Below are positions 12,701 to 25,599 of a DNA stretch of 64,000 bases, one piece after another (position 1 is the stretch's first letter; each line of letters opens with the position of its first letter). Source of the stretch: Leptoclinus maculatus (taxonomy: Eukaryota > Chordata > Actinopteri > Perciformes > Stichaeidae); contig JAVDOI010000002.1 in the NCBI GenBank assembly GCA_032191485.1, positions 6,341,577 through 6,405,576 on the forward strand, written 5' to 3'. Under the pieces are notes generated by a model. It ran no database searches. It had not been told where the DNA came from and saw only the letters and a list, made by a program, of their open reading frames with translations. The position numbers were made by a program, and so were the translations under genes.

Positions 12701-15700
12701 CCTCTATGCGACAGTGTCCTGCTTGAGGCTGCTGCAAGGACAGCTCGTGGCGGAGCAGCTTTAACTTATGGACCAAGTCTCTCTCGTAGCGCGCCGCCAC
12801 GTCTCCGTCTCCTCCGCCGACTCCTCCGCCGATCCCTTCCTCACCCCCCACGTCCATCAGGGGGGCTTGTGAGGACTCCTTCGCTTGGGACTGCTGGCTG
12901 GAGGTGGGAAGAAGAAGAGAAGGAGGAAGAAGATGAGGACGGGGAAAAAGAGCAGCCCTAATCTAATTACATTCGCTCAGAGCAGCTAAATCTACTACGA
13001 TTCAGTGTCATCAGCAGACTGTTAGTAGGTCATGTTCAGAAGCAGTCTGACTTCAGCATCACAGCCGTGAGAGATTAGATTAACGACAGATTAGTCTTGG
13101 AACCACTTATTTGGTATGGCGTCATGGACGTCTGCCACCCAGGTGTTGATTGACTTTGCCATGAGTATGCGTGCGTGTACCTGATGATGGTGTGTAGGCG
13201 CGGGTCTGTGAACTGCGTGGTTCGGTTGTTGTGGTCCACAAAGTAGATCCGGCCCGACACCGTGCTCCGGACCTCCCAGCCCGCTGGCAGCGGCCCAAGC
13301 TCCTCACAGCTCACACTGGCCAGGTCCCTGCACCGGTAACAAGTGAGCAGACCGAGACTTACAACACGGCGAGAGCGCAGCCGTCAACCAGACCGGCCTC
13401 AATATTGACCCCCACATTCTGTACGTTCTTAACCCCTCATACTGATCTGAGCCCAGGCGCCAGGCGCCGAGGGAAACGACACGAGACTCTCTCTAAATCT
13501 GTTGGTGTGATTAGTGTAGAACAGAGTCAGGAGAACGGTGCATCGGGGAACAGCGTGGAGTAAGAAAGCGGGGGCTTATTTTCATAAATTGCTGAATATA
13601 TATTCAAATATGTAATTTCCCAGTCCCAATAGAATAACCCTTTAAATTGCAAAGCTTTACAAAGACGCAGTGTAGTTGCTGCATAATCTGAAACACATCC
13701 CCCGTTCTTTCCTTCTCTTATATTCTTCTCAGTGTCTGCTGCTGCTGCTACGACCTAGTCTGTCCGAGGGGTTTATTCAAGGTTCATCTCGTGTTTGGAC
13801 TCGACTCGAGTGAAGCGGGGTGTGATCGTACCGCGGTATCCGAGGGTCGTGCCAGGTGCTGACGCCCGTCTGTGTGTGAAGGAAGTACACCTGGCCCTGC
13901 ACTGTCGTCCGTTGCTCTGTTTCAAAACAAAGAAGAAAGACGTCACATGACTTTCTAAACATGAGATAGTTGGAGATGACTGGAAACGTCAACAGTAGTG
14001 TGTGACTGACCATATCCCTCTGGCAGGTCAGGCGGTTGGTGCCCATGCGGTCTGTTCTGAGGGGTGTGGCCATGGCCTCTTGAGTCCTGCCCTCTGATTC
14101 GCTGCGTCTGAAGGCGGCCCTCCTGACCGGGTGAGTCAAGTCGACAGTTCCCGCCCCCCGCCGCCCCAGTGGGGTCCGAGTAGGGCAGCGGCTCTTCACT
14201 GAAACATCCCTCAAACACAGGCCTGCAAAACGCACAAGCACACATGCCACTGAAGTCCTGTTCTCTCTGTTTTACTGAAGCAGAAACCTCTGGCTCTGAA
14301 AAGTGAAGTGACTTAGATATGCATTCTCTCTACTGGCCAGCAGGGGGCGAGTCCTCTGGTTGTATAGAAGTCTATGGGAAAATTACTCTACTTCTCACTT
14401 GATTTATCATCTCAGTAAACATTGTAAACATGAGTTTATGGTCTCAAACGCTTTCAAGTCTTCTTCAACACAAAATGATGTTGATTTAGCAATTTATGGT
14501 CCATTTAGAGTAAAATAGACGATAAATCGGGGTATGCTTGAGGTCGTGGCTGCCTTGGGATCGACAGATTGGGAAAGCATCAAACAAATGGTTACTACGA
14601 CTAAAGTGATCTTGCAACACGACAAAGCACCCAAAATAGGTCTCAGTCCAACTCTTTATGGGATCCCAACATGACGAAGAAGAGCTGTATTAGCATTAGC
14701 ATCAGCATCAGCACTACATTTAAGGCTGATATTTTCAACAGTATTTTAGTTTATTTTGTTGCTTCTTTCAGAAAGCACAGACTTTGACGTTACCAGTGAC
14801 GAAAAACAAGACTGTGGCTTTCCCTCATCTTTCTCTAAATGTTACAACTGAGAAAGCGATACAGAATAATAATAACAGTTTCTCTCAGAGTTACTTCATA
14901 GCGCCGGCAGCACACACATCTGTTGACACACTCACCCATCGTTTTCTAACAGTCCTCTACAGTCCACCACGGGACCTCCGCTGCCGATGCGGTCTCTCGT
15001 CTGTAAGCTCACTGGAAACAAGCGGGTGGTAAAGGTCAGAGGGACGACACGTGGAGAGAGGCGACGGGGGTCATTTGTACCCATAATACATCTGTGTGTG
15101 TCCGGCCTTACCTACTATCTGCCCCCGCACCGCGTCACTGTCCGACGGGTTCAGCTTACATAGATCTAGACGCTGGTCTGGAAGAAGAGGGGAAAAGGAA
15201 ACGTGAACCTTCCTCTTTGATTAACGTCTGTGATTTGCATTTATGTGGGCGGACTTACATCCTGTGTCTTTTAGCCTGCTGATGGCGTTGGAGAGCAGTC
15301 GTATGCAGCCCAGGAAGCCCGCCCCTTGTCGTTTATGGATCTTCTTGTGGTTCCATATGCTGATGGTGATGGAGTCTGTCTTTCCAATGTAGCTAAAAAA
15401 CAGATGGAACATCCTCATGCGTCTACTCCACATCTTTCAACGCAGTCTGCAGTCAGTGTGAGCAATCTGAATTCATCTTTTAAATCACCCAACCACCAAA
15501 TGAATAAAAGAGACTTTGTTAGCTCAAACATAAAGTGTCTTGTACGACAAAAGGACCAAATCTTTTACTTCTATTGTAACCTTCTCTTGAAAGAACACCA
15601 GTAAGAAAACATTCAAAAAGGCGATGTGGTGCATTAGTGGTGGTGCGGGAGACTCACAGGTCATAGTGCTGATTCCATTTGGGGTCCAGTGTGCTCTTGA

Positions 15701-16443
15701 CTGTGTCTGTAGAGTGGCATTGACCCGATCCGTCCACCACAACCTTGGCGAATGGATCTGGCAGGCCTGCAAATGAATTGTTCTAAGTATTAGAAATGTC
15801 TCAATCGGCACTGCACATAACATATCTATATCTATATATATCTATATATAAAGCTAAACGTTCTGCTTCTGCAGATATTTAGCAGATTTCTCTTCTTATC
15901 TCTACCTTCCCTGCTATTTGAAAAAGCTCTAACCCAATAGCGGCATATTGCATTTGGTTGTTGGTGCATAATGTAATCATGGCATGGTGATGGAAATGAA
16001 GACTCTTATCCCGGAGGTCTTAGGAATGTTATCGAGGGACAACAGGGCCAGTTGGCTTACAGTGTTGGTTTTGATTGGCGCACACAGACCCTCATTGACA
16101 CACATCATCTCATCATGTAAACCAATCGTCATAGCGGAAGATTCATGCGCAAGAATTAAAAAGGTACTTACGAAAGAAGTCTTTCTTAGCGAGGTTCTTG
16201 GCACATAATACTGCAAAAAGAGACAATCATTATGAACAAAAATGTCACACACACACACGCACACAGATATGAAAATGATCTGGCTGTGTAGGCTGATTTA
16301 AATGTATGCTGGTGCACAATAAACTGTGGAGAGGAAGAAGGCCGGTTAGGGTTTAATATATGAATGCCAGAGGATGGTAATGAGCAGCAAAAACTGATGT
16401 GACGTGCAGAGAATGAGCAGTAAAGTATAGGCTAGTGTCAGGA

Positions 16444-16477
<34 letters not shown>

Positions 16478-19400
16478 CCACAGGCCGCCCACAGTGAGAG
16501 TGGTGGGATGCCTTCTCTGCCACATGATCTCTGTGAATCCAGAGAGCAAAGCTCACACTGACCCAGACCTCGAGAGTTTGTAAGTGTGTGCTAAGTATTT
16601 ACTTTATTGTGTGTGCATGGGTGTGTGTGCGTGGGTGTGGGTGTGTGTGTGCAATTCCTCGCTAGTTGTTTGCCAGACGGCCTGTTGGGTGCGAGAGCTG
16701 GCAGATGTTATTCTAGGTCAGCTCAGGAAACACGGCTGTAAAAGTAAATAAAAAAAACACACAACTCCAATAAACTAATTGTTAAAAACACAATCACGGA
16801 GCGTACAGGTCTGGATTATAGGGGCAGTGTGGACACTGAACAAAAACAAGCTGCGTGTTTGTATTCAAGGCTGAGGTAATGCACCGTACGGTGGGAATTG
16901 ACGGGGAAACCACAATAATATTTACTCTGCGTGTCCAAATGAGCTCTAAATATCAGCTTTTAAGCCCGTTGTTGGGAACCGCATGTGGCCGAAGAACGTG
17001 GACACGACATGAATTAGCTCGAGGTGTGTGTAAGAAACTTAAACATGTTCAGCATCTTAAACCCCTTCCAGGCCACACTGATAAAGTCCGATCTAAACCA
17101 CTCTGTCTGAAGCAGTTGGTTTGTTCTTTACACAATAGATTTGATAAGATATTGGAGGGAGGAAATCTATAAAATATTAGACGTCTTGGTGTTTGTGTGT
17201 GGGCGACAGAGCTATGGAACGGCCACGAGCTGCAGAAGAAGACACTTCTTGTGTCTGCAACAAATTGGTGAACTACGGTGACCTTCTTTGGATAAAACAT
17301 TATTCCATTCAACGTCACGGTACGATTGTTGAATGTCAGTTTAGTGCGTCTATTAAAACAAAGGCTGGTTCCAACTGTTGAGCTTCAATCGTTAATACAG
17401 CAGAACTCATTACTAGAGCAGCAACGTAACACCCTCATCATGTAACCCGTGTTGGGAAAGGTAACATGATGTTTTTTATGAATACCGTTGGCCCTATTTA
17501 TCTGCTATTCTCTTTCAAAATAAAATGCTGACCAATGAGGGGGAATGTGTAACTACATCATGTCAACCAACTTCCTCAGTTAGATGGGGAAGAGGCGGGG
17601 TTTGAGGGGGAAGAGGAGCGTTAGGATTGGCTGTCACGCTAGTGCGTGACAGCCAATCCTAACGCTCCAATTAAAGCTGAATCAACTAGTTGTGTTCAGT
17701 TACTCTGTTTTGATAATCAATTAGTCATTTGGTTATTTTCTTAAGCCAAAATGCCACACATTCAAACAGTTAGTTGCTTTACACCGTTTTAAATCATTCT
17801 AAATTAAATATCTTTAATTGTTAATATTTCTTACATGTTGATGTAACTAAGGCCATGTCCACATTACTCCGTTTCCATTTGAAAACGCACATGTTCTGCT
17901 ACGTTTACACTGAGCGTCCACACTACGCCGGCGTTTTAGAGCACCGCAAACGGATAAGTTTGACAACTCCGGGGTTGCGTTTTCACGTGGACGGCCGAAA
18001 ACCGGATACGATTAGAAACGATGACGCCCACACCCGCGTTCACTACTTGATTGGTTCTTAGCCGTCATGGCGTGTCCTTCCCTGATTCGTCACATGTCTA
18101 TCACGTGACCCTTACCCGGAAGCTCACGAACGACAACATTGAATACCGATCGACTACCAGGTTAATTTAACATGGACAACTGATTACAGGTGTTGCTGAC
18201 CTTGTTGTCTTTACTAGCAGCTGTTGTCCAGTTAAAGTCTGTATTATTACGGAGGAAGCAGCTGTTATTTGAGCGATCAGCGAGCGGCGTGTCCAGTGGC
18301 GTTACCAGCCCTATGGAGCAGCCGTCTGAAGTCACGGTTAGCAGTAAATGCTATTCAGTAGGATAGATAGTTAAGCCACCAGCAGAGCTACGAGTGAGAA
18401 CAGACAACGACACCGAGGGAACGAGTGAGAGACGTGTGTTGACCACATTTATGGACCCATAATCTTACCTTAAGATTAAATTTGATATGTGAGAGAGATA
18501 TAGAGCAAGACCTGCAGCGTTGTAACCAAGTCTGAAAAATAAAACTTCTAAAACATTCCACGAAATGTGTCCGTTTGAGTTTATAGAGGAAGATTTTAGA
18601 GAAGATCTTAGGTATCAAACACGACCTTTCATTATTAAAGACTACTTTATTACTCTGTCGTATTTTTTTTAACTAAGCAACCAATCTACTTCCTGTTTAC
18701 ATCGACACCCACGCGCATGCCCAGTGTACGTGAAGAGTCACGTGATATTTGTTTTCAGGCGTGTTAGTCTGGACGGAGATCATTTTGAAAACGGTGCTGA
18801 AACACTGTGTGGCCGGAGATCGTTTTTGTTTAAAAACGGAGTAGTATGGATGTAGCCTAAGACTCAGGACAATTGTATTTATTCATTTTTTGAATGAGAT
18901 GATAGCCAGATTAATCAAGACAGTGATATGCTGACTAATCAATAATGAAAACCATTGTTAACTGCAGCCCTAAATATACAATCTATGCTAATTGGCCCAT
19001 GGTAGGGTTGTGTTGACAACACTTCGGGGCTGAAGACCGGCGCTATTGTCTTTGCTCAGAGAAAACAAAAAAGGCATTGATTTAAAACGGGTCCCGAACC
19101 GATTCGCCGACCACCTGAACCGTTATCGTGGCTTTGGAGGTCCACTTAAAAAAAATCTGGCAGAATCGGGTTTGGCCCAGACAGCCATCGAGGAAGTTAG
19201 TCAGCCAGTCAGCAGTTTAGGATGTGGTGACTGTGTGGTGGCGGAGATGTGTCTGGCGTGCCGCGGTTTTCTTTCCTGTGATTAACCCGTGGAGAATGGC
19301 TGCAGGATATCCCTCCCCTCTTCCTCATCGACCTCATCCATTCCTCCTCCTCCTCCTCCTCCTGACTCAAACATTCCACACACACAATGAAAGAAACACA

Positions 19401-22400
19401 GCTGGAGTGGGAGAGAATCAGGTTTCTAATTTGCCCCTGCTTCCTCTTTTCAGACAGGCAGTAGAAGGAACAGCTTCTCTGTCACTGTCACGGCTCTGCT
19501 ATCCCCCCCCCCTCTCATCCTCCAATCTCTTGCCAGAGACAAGCGACACTCCATATCTCTTTTTTTTTTAACGCCTCTTGACCGGCTCTTCTGACGGGCC
19601 CTTTTTTTCCTCATTCTGCCAAGGTCACGGCTGGTAAAGACACACACACACACAGCTGGTTCTCAATTTCCCCACCGCCGCTTTCTTTTTTGGCCTTTAT
19701 GTCCTCTTTTTTTTTTTTTTTTTTTTAAACCTGAGAGCTGGAGAGAGCCAGCGGGGGAAGAATTCTATTCATCCAATCTTGAGGGAACACAGCAGAAACA
19801 GAGCGAGGTAGATGGTGAGAAAGTGGAGCTACCTCCTCTGTACTGCAGCTCCTCTAGCAATTTGAAGCACAACAGGTTTTAGCCCAATCAACCAAAAAAA
19901 AAAAAGAAGAAAAAAAATGTAATTTAGCTGTACTCTTGCACCTCAAGCGCAGAGAGCAATTGCTGTTCTTCGGGTAATGACCGGAGCCATAAAACTGCAG
20001 AGGCTTAGAAGCTCGTTAAAGCTTCTTAAATCAAAACATAACGGTCCCGTTCTGTGGATCAATTGCCAAACTATCTGTTCATTGAAATCAATAGAAAAAG
20101 GAGCGTTCCAGAGAACACTCGCAGGTTTACAAGTGAAGCAGATCGGACCCATGTGAGAACACAACGATGTCACTTCCTGTGTAACCTTCTCCTCTACGCT
20201 CAGCAAAACAAAAGCAGTGGCCAGCGGGCATGTGAGCAAATATCTCACCTACTTAATAACACGCCGTGCACCGGCATCTAAACACACGCACACACACGCA
20301 CACACACACACACACACACACACGCAGGACCTTCAGCTAACTGCCACACAGATGTAGCTATAATATTCACAAGTTTTTTTTATTTAAATGTACTGCATAT
20401 CTCTCTCGGCGATCAGTTGTTTGAGTCACAGTCTCTGCATTCTCAGTTTCAGCATTTATTTTGTGTGCGCTTTTGTAAGTGTGTGTTTCTGCACAAGCTG
20501 CCGGCTCAATAAGTGAGAGGATTAGGAGTGCTTATGCTGCTTCCTAAGTAAGCATGATTTCTCCCCCCTCCTCCCTCACTCTCTTTTACACTTGATCTGC
20601 CTTTTGTGTTCCTTCTTTTTTTATTGCGGTTTTTTTTCTCCCCCCTTAGATATTTCTCATTCTCCCACTCCTCGGCCCTCTCATCAGCTCCCTCCCTCCC
20701 TCCCTCTCTTGTGAGTATCTTAAGCCACCTGCTGCAGCCCTGTACTGCCACTGTGTTTAATCCGACTACCTGGCAACAAAATCTGATCAGCACGTATCGC
20801 TTCCGTGGGCAAATTGACATTATGCTGAATCACTGATTCTTTCATTCATTAGAACGCTCATTCATTGCCGAACAAAAACACAATTTCTTCTACTATTTGA
20901 CTCATTTATTTCCTGTATTTCACATTGCCGTGACCCTGTCCTGCATTCAAACCTTACCAGCAGTGAGGGAACGAAGAGTCTTAAAAAAAACCACAACCCG
21001 GATTGGGCCGAGTGAACCAAGTTTGGCCAATACCAAAGGACATCCTAAATTAAAAATGATAGATCAAAAAGTTATAAATATTGCTTAAAACAAGCAACAC
21101 TTTATCAAATGATGAAGAGACAATATTTCCAGCACTTGACAGTGTTTCATATATTTCAAAAAGGTTTTAGGTTCAATAGACCGGATAGGAAAAAGCAACG
21201 GCTTCTTCATGAAGTCAAACAGTATCCATCCACATCTCATTAGATCGTGAAACCTAAAGATAATGCAACATGTTTCTTAGAGCTCTTCCCCTACAGCTAA
21301 CTTAAGCGTACCCACAGACTCCCCTCTCGTCTAGCTAAAACACATCCATATAAACCCAACGCGCTCTCTGAAATCTAAACTAAATCTAAACTTGTCTGGT
21401 CTTCGTCCGTCTCCCGGCCACAGAGACACACGGGCCTCTCTGGTGTGGCCCAAACAACCCCTCTCTCTCTCTCTCTCTCCCTCTCTCTCCCTCTCTCTCC
21501 CTCTCTCTCTGACAGACCAAACACACTGCCGGCCAGACAGGCAGCATTGCACTCCCATTGGCTCATTGCACATTCCTCACCCAATTAGAATTCCACTCAT
21601 ACCTGTGGGGGCGGGGCACAGTCAGGGGCAAAAATAAAAAACACTGTTTGCATCTAAGCTGAAGTACCAAGTGTCTGGTTCACACAAAAACACAAACACA
21701 CACCCTCCACAGTCCAACACACCCATACACACTTTCACTACCGTCTGATTGCATGTTGATATTCACCAAAATCACGTTTTACCGTTATTCTACCAGACTA
21801 CTTATAATGGATTTACTATGTTAGTACTGAATTATACTGATGGATGATAGTACTTTAACTGCATTTCTTCTAAATAAGGATTACTTTCAATCTCAATGTA
21901 TGTATCAATTATTGTCTGGTTTAATCCATTAATTGATTGGTCTATAAAATGTCAGCGGATAATGAATCAGACCGTTGTGTCTGTCAAACAGTCCAAAGAT
22001 TTTCAGTTTACTATCATAGAAGACTAAGAAATCCAAACAATGTTCACATCTGAGAAGCTGTAGCCAGTCCATATTGTCCACTTTCGTTAAAGGAAATTAA
22101 CCTTATGAATTTGGTCTTTTTGACGTTTGTATAATATCTTTCTAATGTTATGTTTTTAGGAAGAGTTCTTCATCGAGGGCATGGCACTGGACCAGGAACT
22201 GTTGCGAGCCTGGATCACCAAGTACGACACCGTACGTGATACCGGTAAAGATAAACTTAAACTGACATGGGGCAAAAACTAAATAAACGAAGAAGTGTGT
22301 CAGATCTGTGAGCTCTGTCTTGACCAAAACGATGCATGCACTCCTCTCTTGAAATCCATTTTCAGAAAAAATAACGGACAGAATAGGAAAAATAAACAGA

Positions 22401-23513
22401 CAGCAAGTGGCACTGCATAGCAATTAAGAAAGCACTTTTACATCCATCACAACCAAACACTCGCTGTGCCCTCCTGTGTGAATACAAAAGTATTTAGTCT
22501 ACCAGCGAGCACAGTCTGGTGTGTGTTTTGCTCAACTTTGAACCAGAAGAAGGACCAGGCGTCTGCCCAGCGGCACAGAGTGGTCATTTCCATTTGAATG
22601 GAGGCCCCTGGGTGCACAGTGGGGTTACATTAGCTACAGTAAAAACCATTGTTCCAGCTGTGTGTGTGTGTGCGTGTGTGAGAGAGAGAAAGAAAGACTC
22701 ATGTGTGCCCTACAGAGGAAAGCCTGACCCCTCAAAAACGAAAAAAAATATTCGAGTTGAGTAGCGTTACAGGATGCCCCCCAAAAAAGAGCAAACGTGT
22801 CAAGCTTGTCTGGGTTAGGATAAGTTTAACGAGCCAGACATTTGTCTTGCTACAGCTGACACAGCAGCGAAATGCCCCTCAATGGTCGTGGGTAACCTCG
22901 GCTAGCATTGTCAAATCTACCGGGGTGGTTTTCAGAGAGGCTGCGGTTCGACAGCAGCTCTCATCCCGGGTACAGAGCGATGGGTTCGGCTGGTCAACTC
23001 AAACAAAAATGGGTGTAGCTAGCAAGCGTTAGCGGTCAACGTTAACTACAATGTTACTAGAAGCTAACGCTACAGCTGGCTAGGAAACAAGTGTTAGCAA
23101 TGGATAAAGTTTATAAACGTAGCTTTAAAAGAGTCAGTGTTTCTATTGACCGGTTAGCAGCCGGCTAACCGGTTGTCTCCGCTGTAAAAAAAAAAACACA
23201 TGATAGTGAATAGCTTCTCCACTGTCCTCCCGGTAATGTGGTTAGCACCTAAGCTAACAAGCTAGCACTTGTGCCGCTGTGTTTGCCACACAAAAACCGG
23301 ATGTTTGGGCAAACAGCAGAGCCGAGAGACACTTCGATGAGTCGTGTTAGGTTCGCTAACAGCAACACGTTACAAAAGCGGTGTATAGGTGAACCATTTA
23401 GCTTCAGTTAAAACATGCACCGTAAGCGCTTTCTTTTCGGTGTCGTTTTTTTTTTTACCTGTCAGTCGGATTTTGATGCTGGACCCGTTCCTCCGAGTCC
23501 CAGGATTCGACAT
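9774..23513 (-). CDS. smurf1: SMURF1, HECT-type E3 ubiquitin ligase (complete)
   Basis: Ubiquitinates SMAD1/5 and RhoA, so damps BMP signalling and cell polarity. Eighteen coding exons on the minus strand: 23513-23459, 16210-16172, 15766-15658, 15392-15259, 15177-15112, 15011-14936, 14222-14011, 13916-13832, 13327-13181, 12897-12678, 12366-12263, 11725-11611, 11493-11315, 11218-11081, 10893-10773, 10634-10433, 10032-9957, 9873-9774. They sum to 2178 nt, i.e. 725 aa plus stop, with no internal break. C2 domain about 1-120 (MSNPGTRRNGSS start, NLAKKDFF, YIGKTDSIT); WW1 about 235-265 (first Trp replaced, as in mammals); WW2 about 275-308 (GWEVRSTVSGRIYF); HECT about 385-725. The catalytic Cys is residue 693, its codon split between the last two exons (TG|T), 32 residues from the end as in human SMURF1. 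SMURF1, not SMURF2, from NRPHGHQPPDLPEGY. It matches the short mammalian isoform lacking the exon between the WW domains. Confidence 0.97.
14280..14560. repeat. Dispersed teleost repeat fragment with a CTCF-like motif
   Basis: In smurf1 intron 6. The words CCAGCAGGGGGC (14337-14348) and the following TATAGAAGTCTATGG are, to my recollection, part of a repeat found in many fish genomes. The 12-mer also fits the CTCF core consensus CCASYAGRKGGC. Identity as a repeat is from memory; only the motif is seen directly. Confidence 0.4.
17615..17668. repeat. Perfect inverted repeat, 25-bp arms, 4-nt loop
   Basis: Left arm 17615-17639 and right arm 17644-17668 are exact reverse complements, separated by TAGT. 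Arms start GGAGCGTTAGGATTGG. It lies in smurf1 intron 1. Could extrude as a cruciform or form an RNA hairpin of 25 bp; no transposon ends are visible around it. Confidence 0.9.
17851..18857. mobile_element. Non-autonomous PIF/Harbinger-like DNA transposon
   Basis: Ends are imperfect terminal inverted repeats: GGCCATGTCCACATTACTCC at the left and, reading inward from the right end, GGCTACATCCATACTACTCC; 19 of 24 positions match. Both ends are followed outward by TAA, which fits the 3-bp TWA target duplication of Harbinger elements. The 1-kb interior is CpG-rich with repeated AAAACG words near both ends and no transposase reading frame, so it must have moved in trans. Superfamily assignment is inferred from the ends only. 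Confidence 0.6.
21462..21511 (+). repeat. CT-rich microsatellite
   Basis: Run of CTCTCTCTCC-like units in smurf1 intron 1. Confidence 0.9.
22160..22231 (+). other. Orphan exon-like coding segment, unidentified
   Basis: A 72-nt open segment on the plus strand (24 codons) bounded by TTTTTAG acceptor and GTACGTGA donor. It reads EEFFIEGMALDQELLR then AWITKYDT, with the third-position C/G preference expected of real coding exons (ATC, GAG, CTG, GTG, AAG). It lies inside smurf1 intron 1 in the opposite orientation. I do not recognise the protein and see no partner exons within several kb. It could be one displaced exon of another gene, a remnant of a lost gene, or an exon of a nested gene whose other exons I missed. 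Confidence 0.45.
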
Positions 23514-23760
23514 CACTCCGGGAAAAAACGATCACACAAACTTCCCGTCGGAGCCCCCCCACAAAAACACCGTTTCACCACTTAATGGGAACGCGAATAA
23601 CTTCAGTTTAAAAACATGCGGTTTGCTTTTGTTTTCCTCACGGGTAAAAATGTATTATTTCATCGCAAAGTCCTGCTCTCTTTCGAAATCCAACAACACG
23701 GGAGAGCATTTTCGGGCAGGCTCAAGCACGTACTGACGTCATGTCCTTAACGGGTATTAC
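23514..23760 (-). promoter_or_regulatory. smurf1: smurf1 5' UTR/promoter region with CRE site
   Basis: CpG-rich stretch upstream of the smurf1 start codon, read on the minus strand. It contains a perfect CRE palindrome TGACGTCA at 23734-23741 about 220 bp upstream of the ATG, within other CGT-rich words (TTACGTTACG). Position and composition support a promoter; the start site itself cannot be read. Confidence 0.4.
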
Positions 23761-25543
23761 GTTACGAGCTCGCGTCCGAGAGGCGTGGGCGTGCCCGTAA
23801 ATATCAGATTCTTCTATTGAAACCTTCAGTTTTCCTTTTATTTTAGGTAGGCTACTGTATCCTACATTAAAGGACGAAAATCCCCCTGATTGTTTAAGAA
23901 GAGAAGTTAACCATGCCTATTATGTTTTAATGATTTACAAACAAGAAATGCAGTGTGATAATAAACAGATAATGTGGGAAATCAATAATTATATTTTGTT
24001 TCTTTGACATGTACTATGAGTGTTTTCTGCTTTCTCCCATCCCCCAACACATCTCCAATACCACCAGTCCCTGGATATATTAATCTGTCTGATATTAAAC
24101 ATCACTATTACATAGAAAATAAAAGTATTTCCACGAGATAAGAAAGAAGATGTTATGCATCCTTTTATGGTTATTCTCTTTTCCCACATGATCTCTGGCA
24201 ATCTCACAACCCTCCCATGCCTCTGATTTCCATTTCTCATTTATATTCAGAGTTTTCGATTATTTAACTGCTCCATAATAATAAGCCCATAATAGCAATA
24301 GCATTGTAGGCATAATCAGGACCAAAATTTAATCAGCAAGTATAGTAGTCCTGCTGTTGGCAAAGTGAATTAATTTGAAAACTCAATCAATCTGCGGAAA
24401 CCTCCAACTTACAGAATCACTTTTGAAATGGCAGAGAACACACAAGCTTCATCCAACAGGTTTATGATCAGAAAGATCAAAGATGAGCAACAATAAGACC
24501 ACATGGTTAATGAGACTTTAGTGGCCTGTTGGATTAAAAACATTGGTGTTTGACAGAGTCTTGATTTAAATTAAATGAGGGCACGCGGTAGATGTGCATG
24601 CACCCAAAAAGAGTTCATTCATCTCTGAGGCTAAGTCTTTGTTGCAAAATCTGTGTTGAAAGTTGATTAATACTGACTTCTCAAGTTAAGAAATGCAACG
24701 CTGTTTTGAAGCTCCTTGACTCTGGAGCCGACTCACAACAGTGGACAGCAAAGTCGGTCAACTCAGCGGCACATTAGGGTTTCCTCCCAGCACACAGTTT
24801 ACCCATCTTAATTAGGTAGATCAACATTTTAATGAAAAATGTGCAGCACTGACACACTGCAGTCAAGCTATCGGCCCTGTGAGGCTGTGCTTCAGAACAG
24901 AGGGTCCTCAAGCTGAATGCTAACATGCTCACAGTTACAATGCTAATATGATGTGTTTTGTTAATTAGGACTAACATAAGTATTTGAAAATAAAAAAACT
25001 GTGACCAAAGTCACGGGGTCACCTATCCATCCAATAGTTGTTGCATGGCTAAAAAAAAATCAATGCAAGGATGATAATACAGGTGCACTGTTCACCTGAG
25101 TAACGAGAGGGGGCGTCTCTTACAGGTAGTTTTCAATTGTTGGAGTTTTAAACAAGCATTTAAATGCAACAACATAGGAGACATCATTGAGTAGTCTGTT
25201 TAAACTGCAATTATGCACAATTACAATTATGGTGATAATGAAGATGAGGCTATCACCCAAGAATGCAGATGTGACATCAACTCAAGATGAAGTTAATGCG
25301 TTGCTTTATCTGCAATGATATGCCGCGCCTCACAAAATGTTTGTCAGGATCGTAAAGTGCAGTCCGCTGAAGGCTGAGGGAGAGCTGGGTGGGCAGGGAT
25401 AATGGCTGGAGGGATTTGGCTGCACGGCTGCAGTATTAGCTGGTGGAACAATGGACCCTCTCACCAGCCTGTTTACAGGACACAGTAAATCCACATAAGC
25501 AGTGAAACGGCTCATGGGACACCACTCACTTCCAGAGGCTAGG

Positions 25544-25599
<56 letters not shown>

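Larger units (their letters stand above)
16211..23458 (-). other. smurf1 intron 1, 7.2 kb, contents
   Basis: Holds (CA)n tracts (16445-16473, 20281-20323), a perfect palindrome (17615-17668), a Harbinger-like element (17851-18857), a T tract (19708-19727), a CT-rich repeat (21462-21511) and an orphan exon-like segment on the opposite strand (22160-22231). No further smurf1 coding exon was seen. The rest is unremarkable AT-rich DNA. Confidence 0.6.

Noticed and set aside
12485..12961. 158-aa open frame on the plus strand
   Set aside because: It is the antisense of smurf1 exon 12897-12678, where the GC-rich sequence leaves the opposite strand open.
20606..20836. 76-aa frame in smurf1 intron 1
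   Set aside because: Low-complexity T/C-rich sequence without homology features or splice context.
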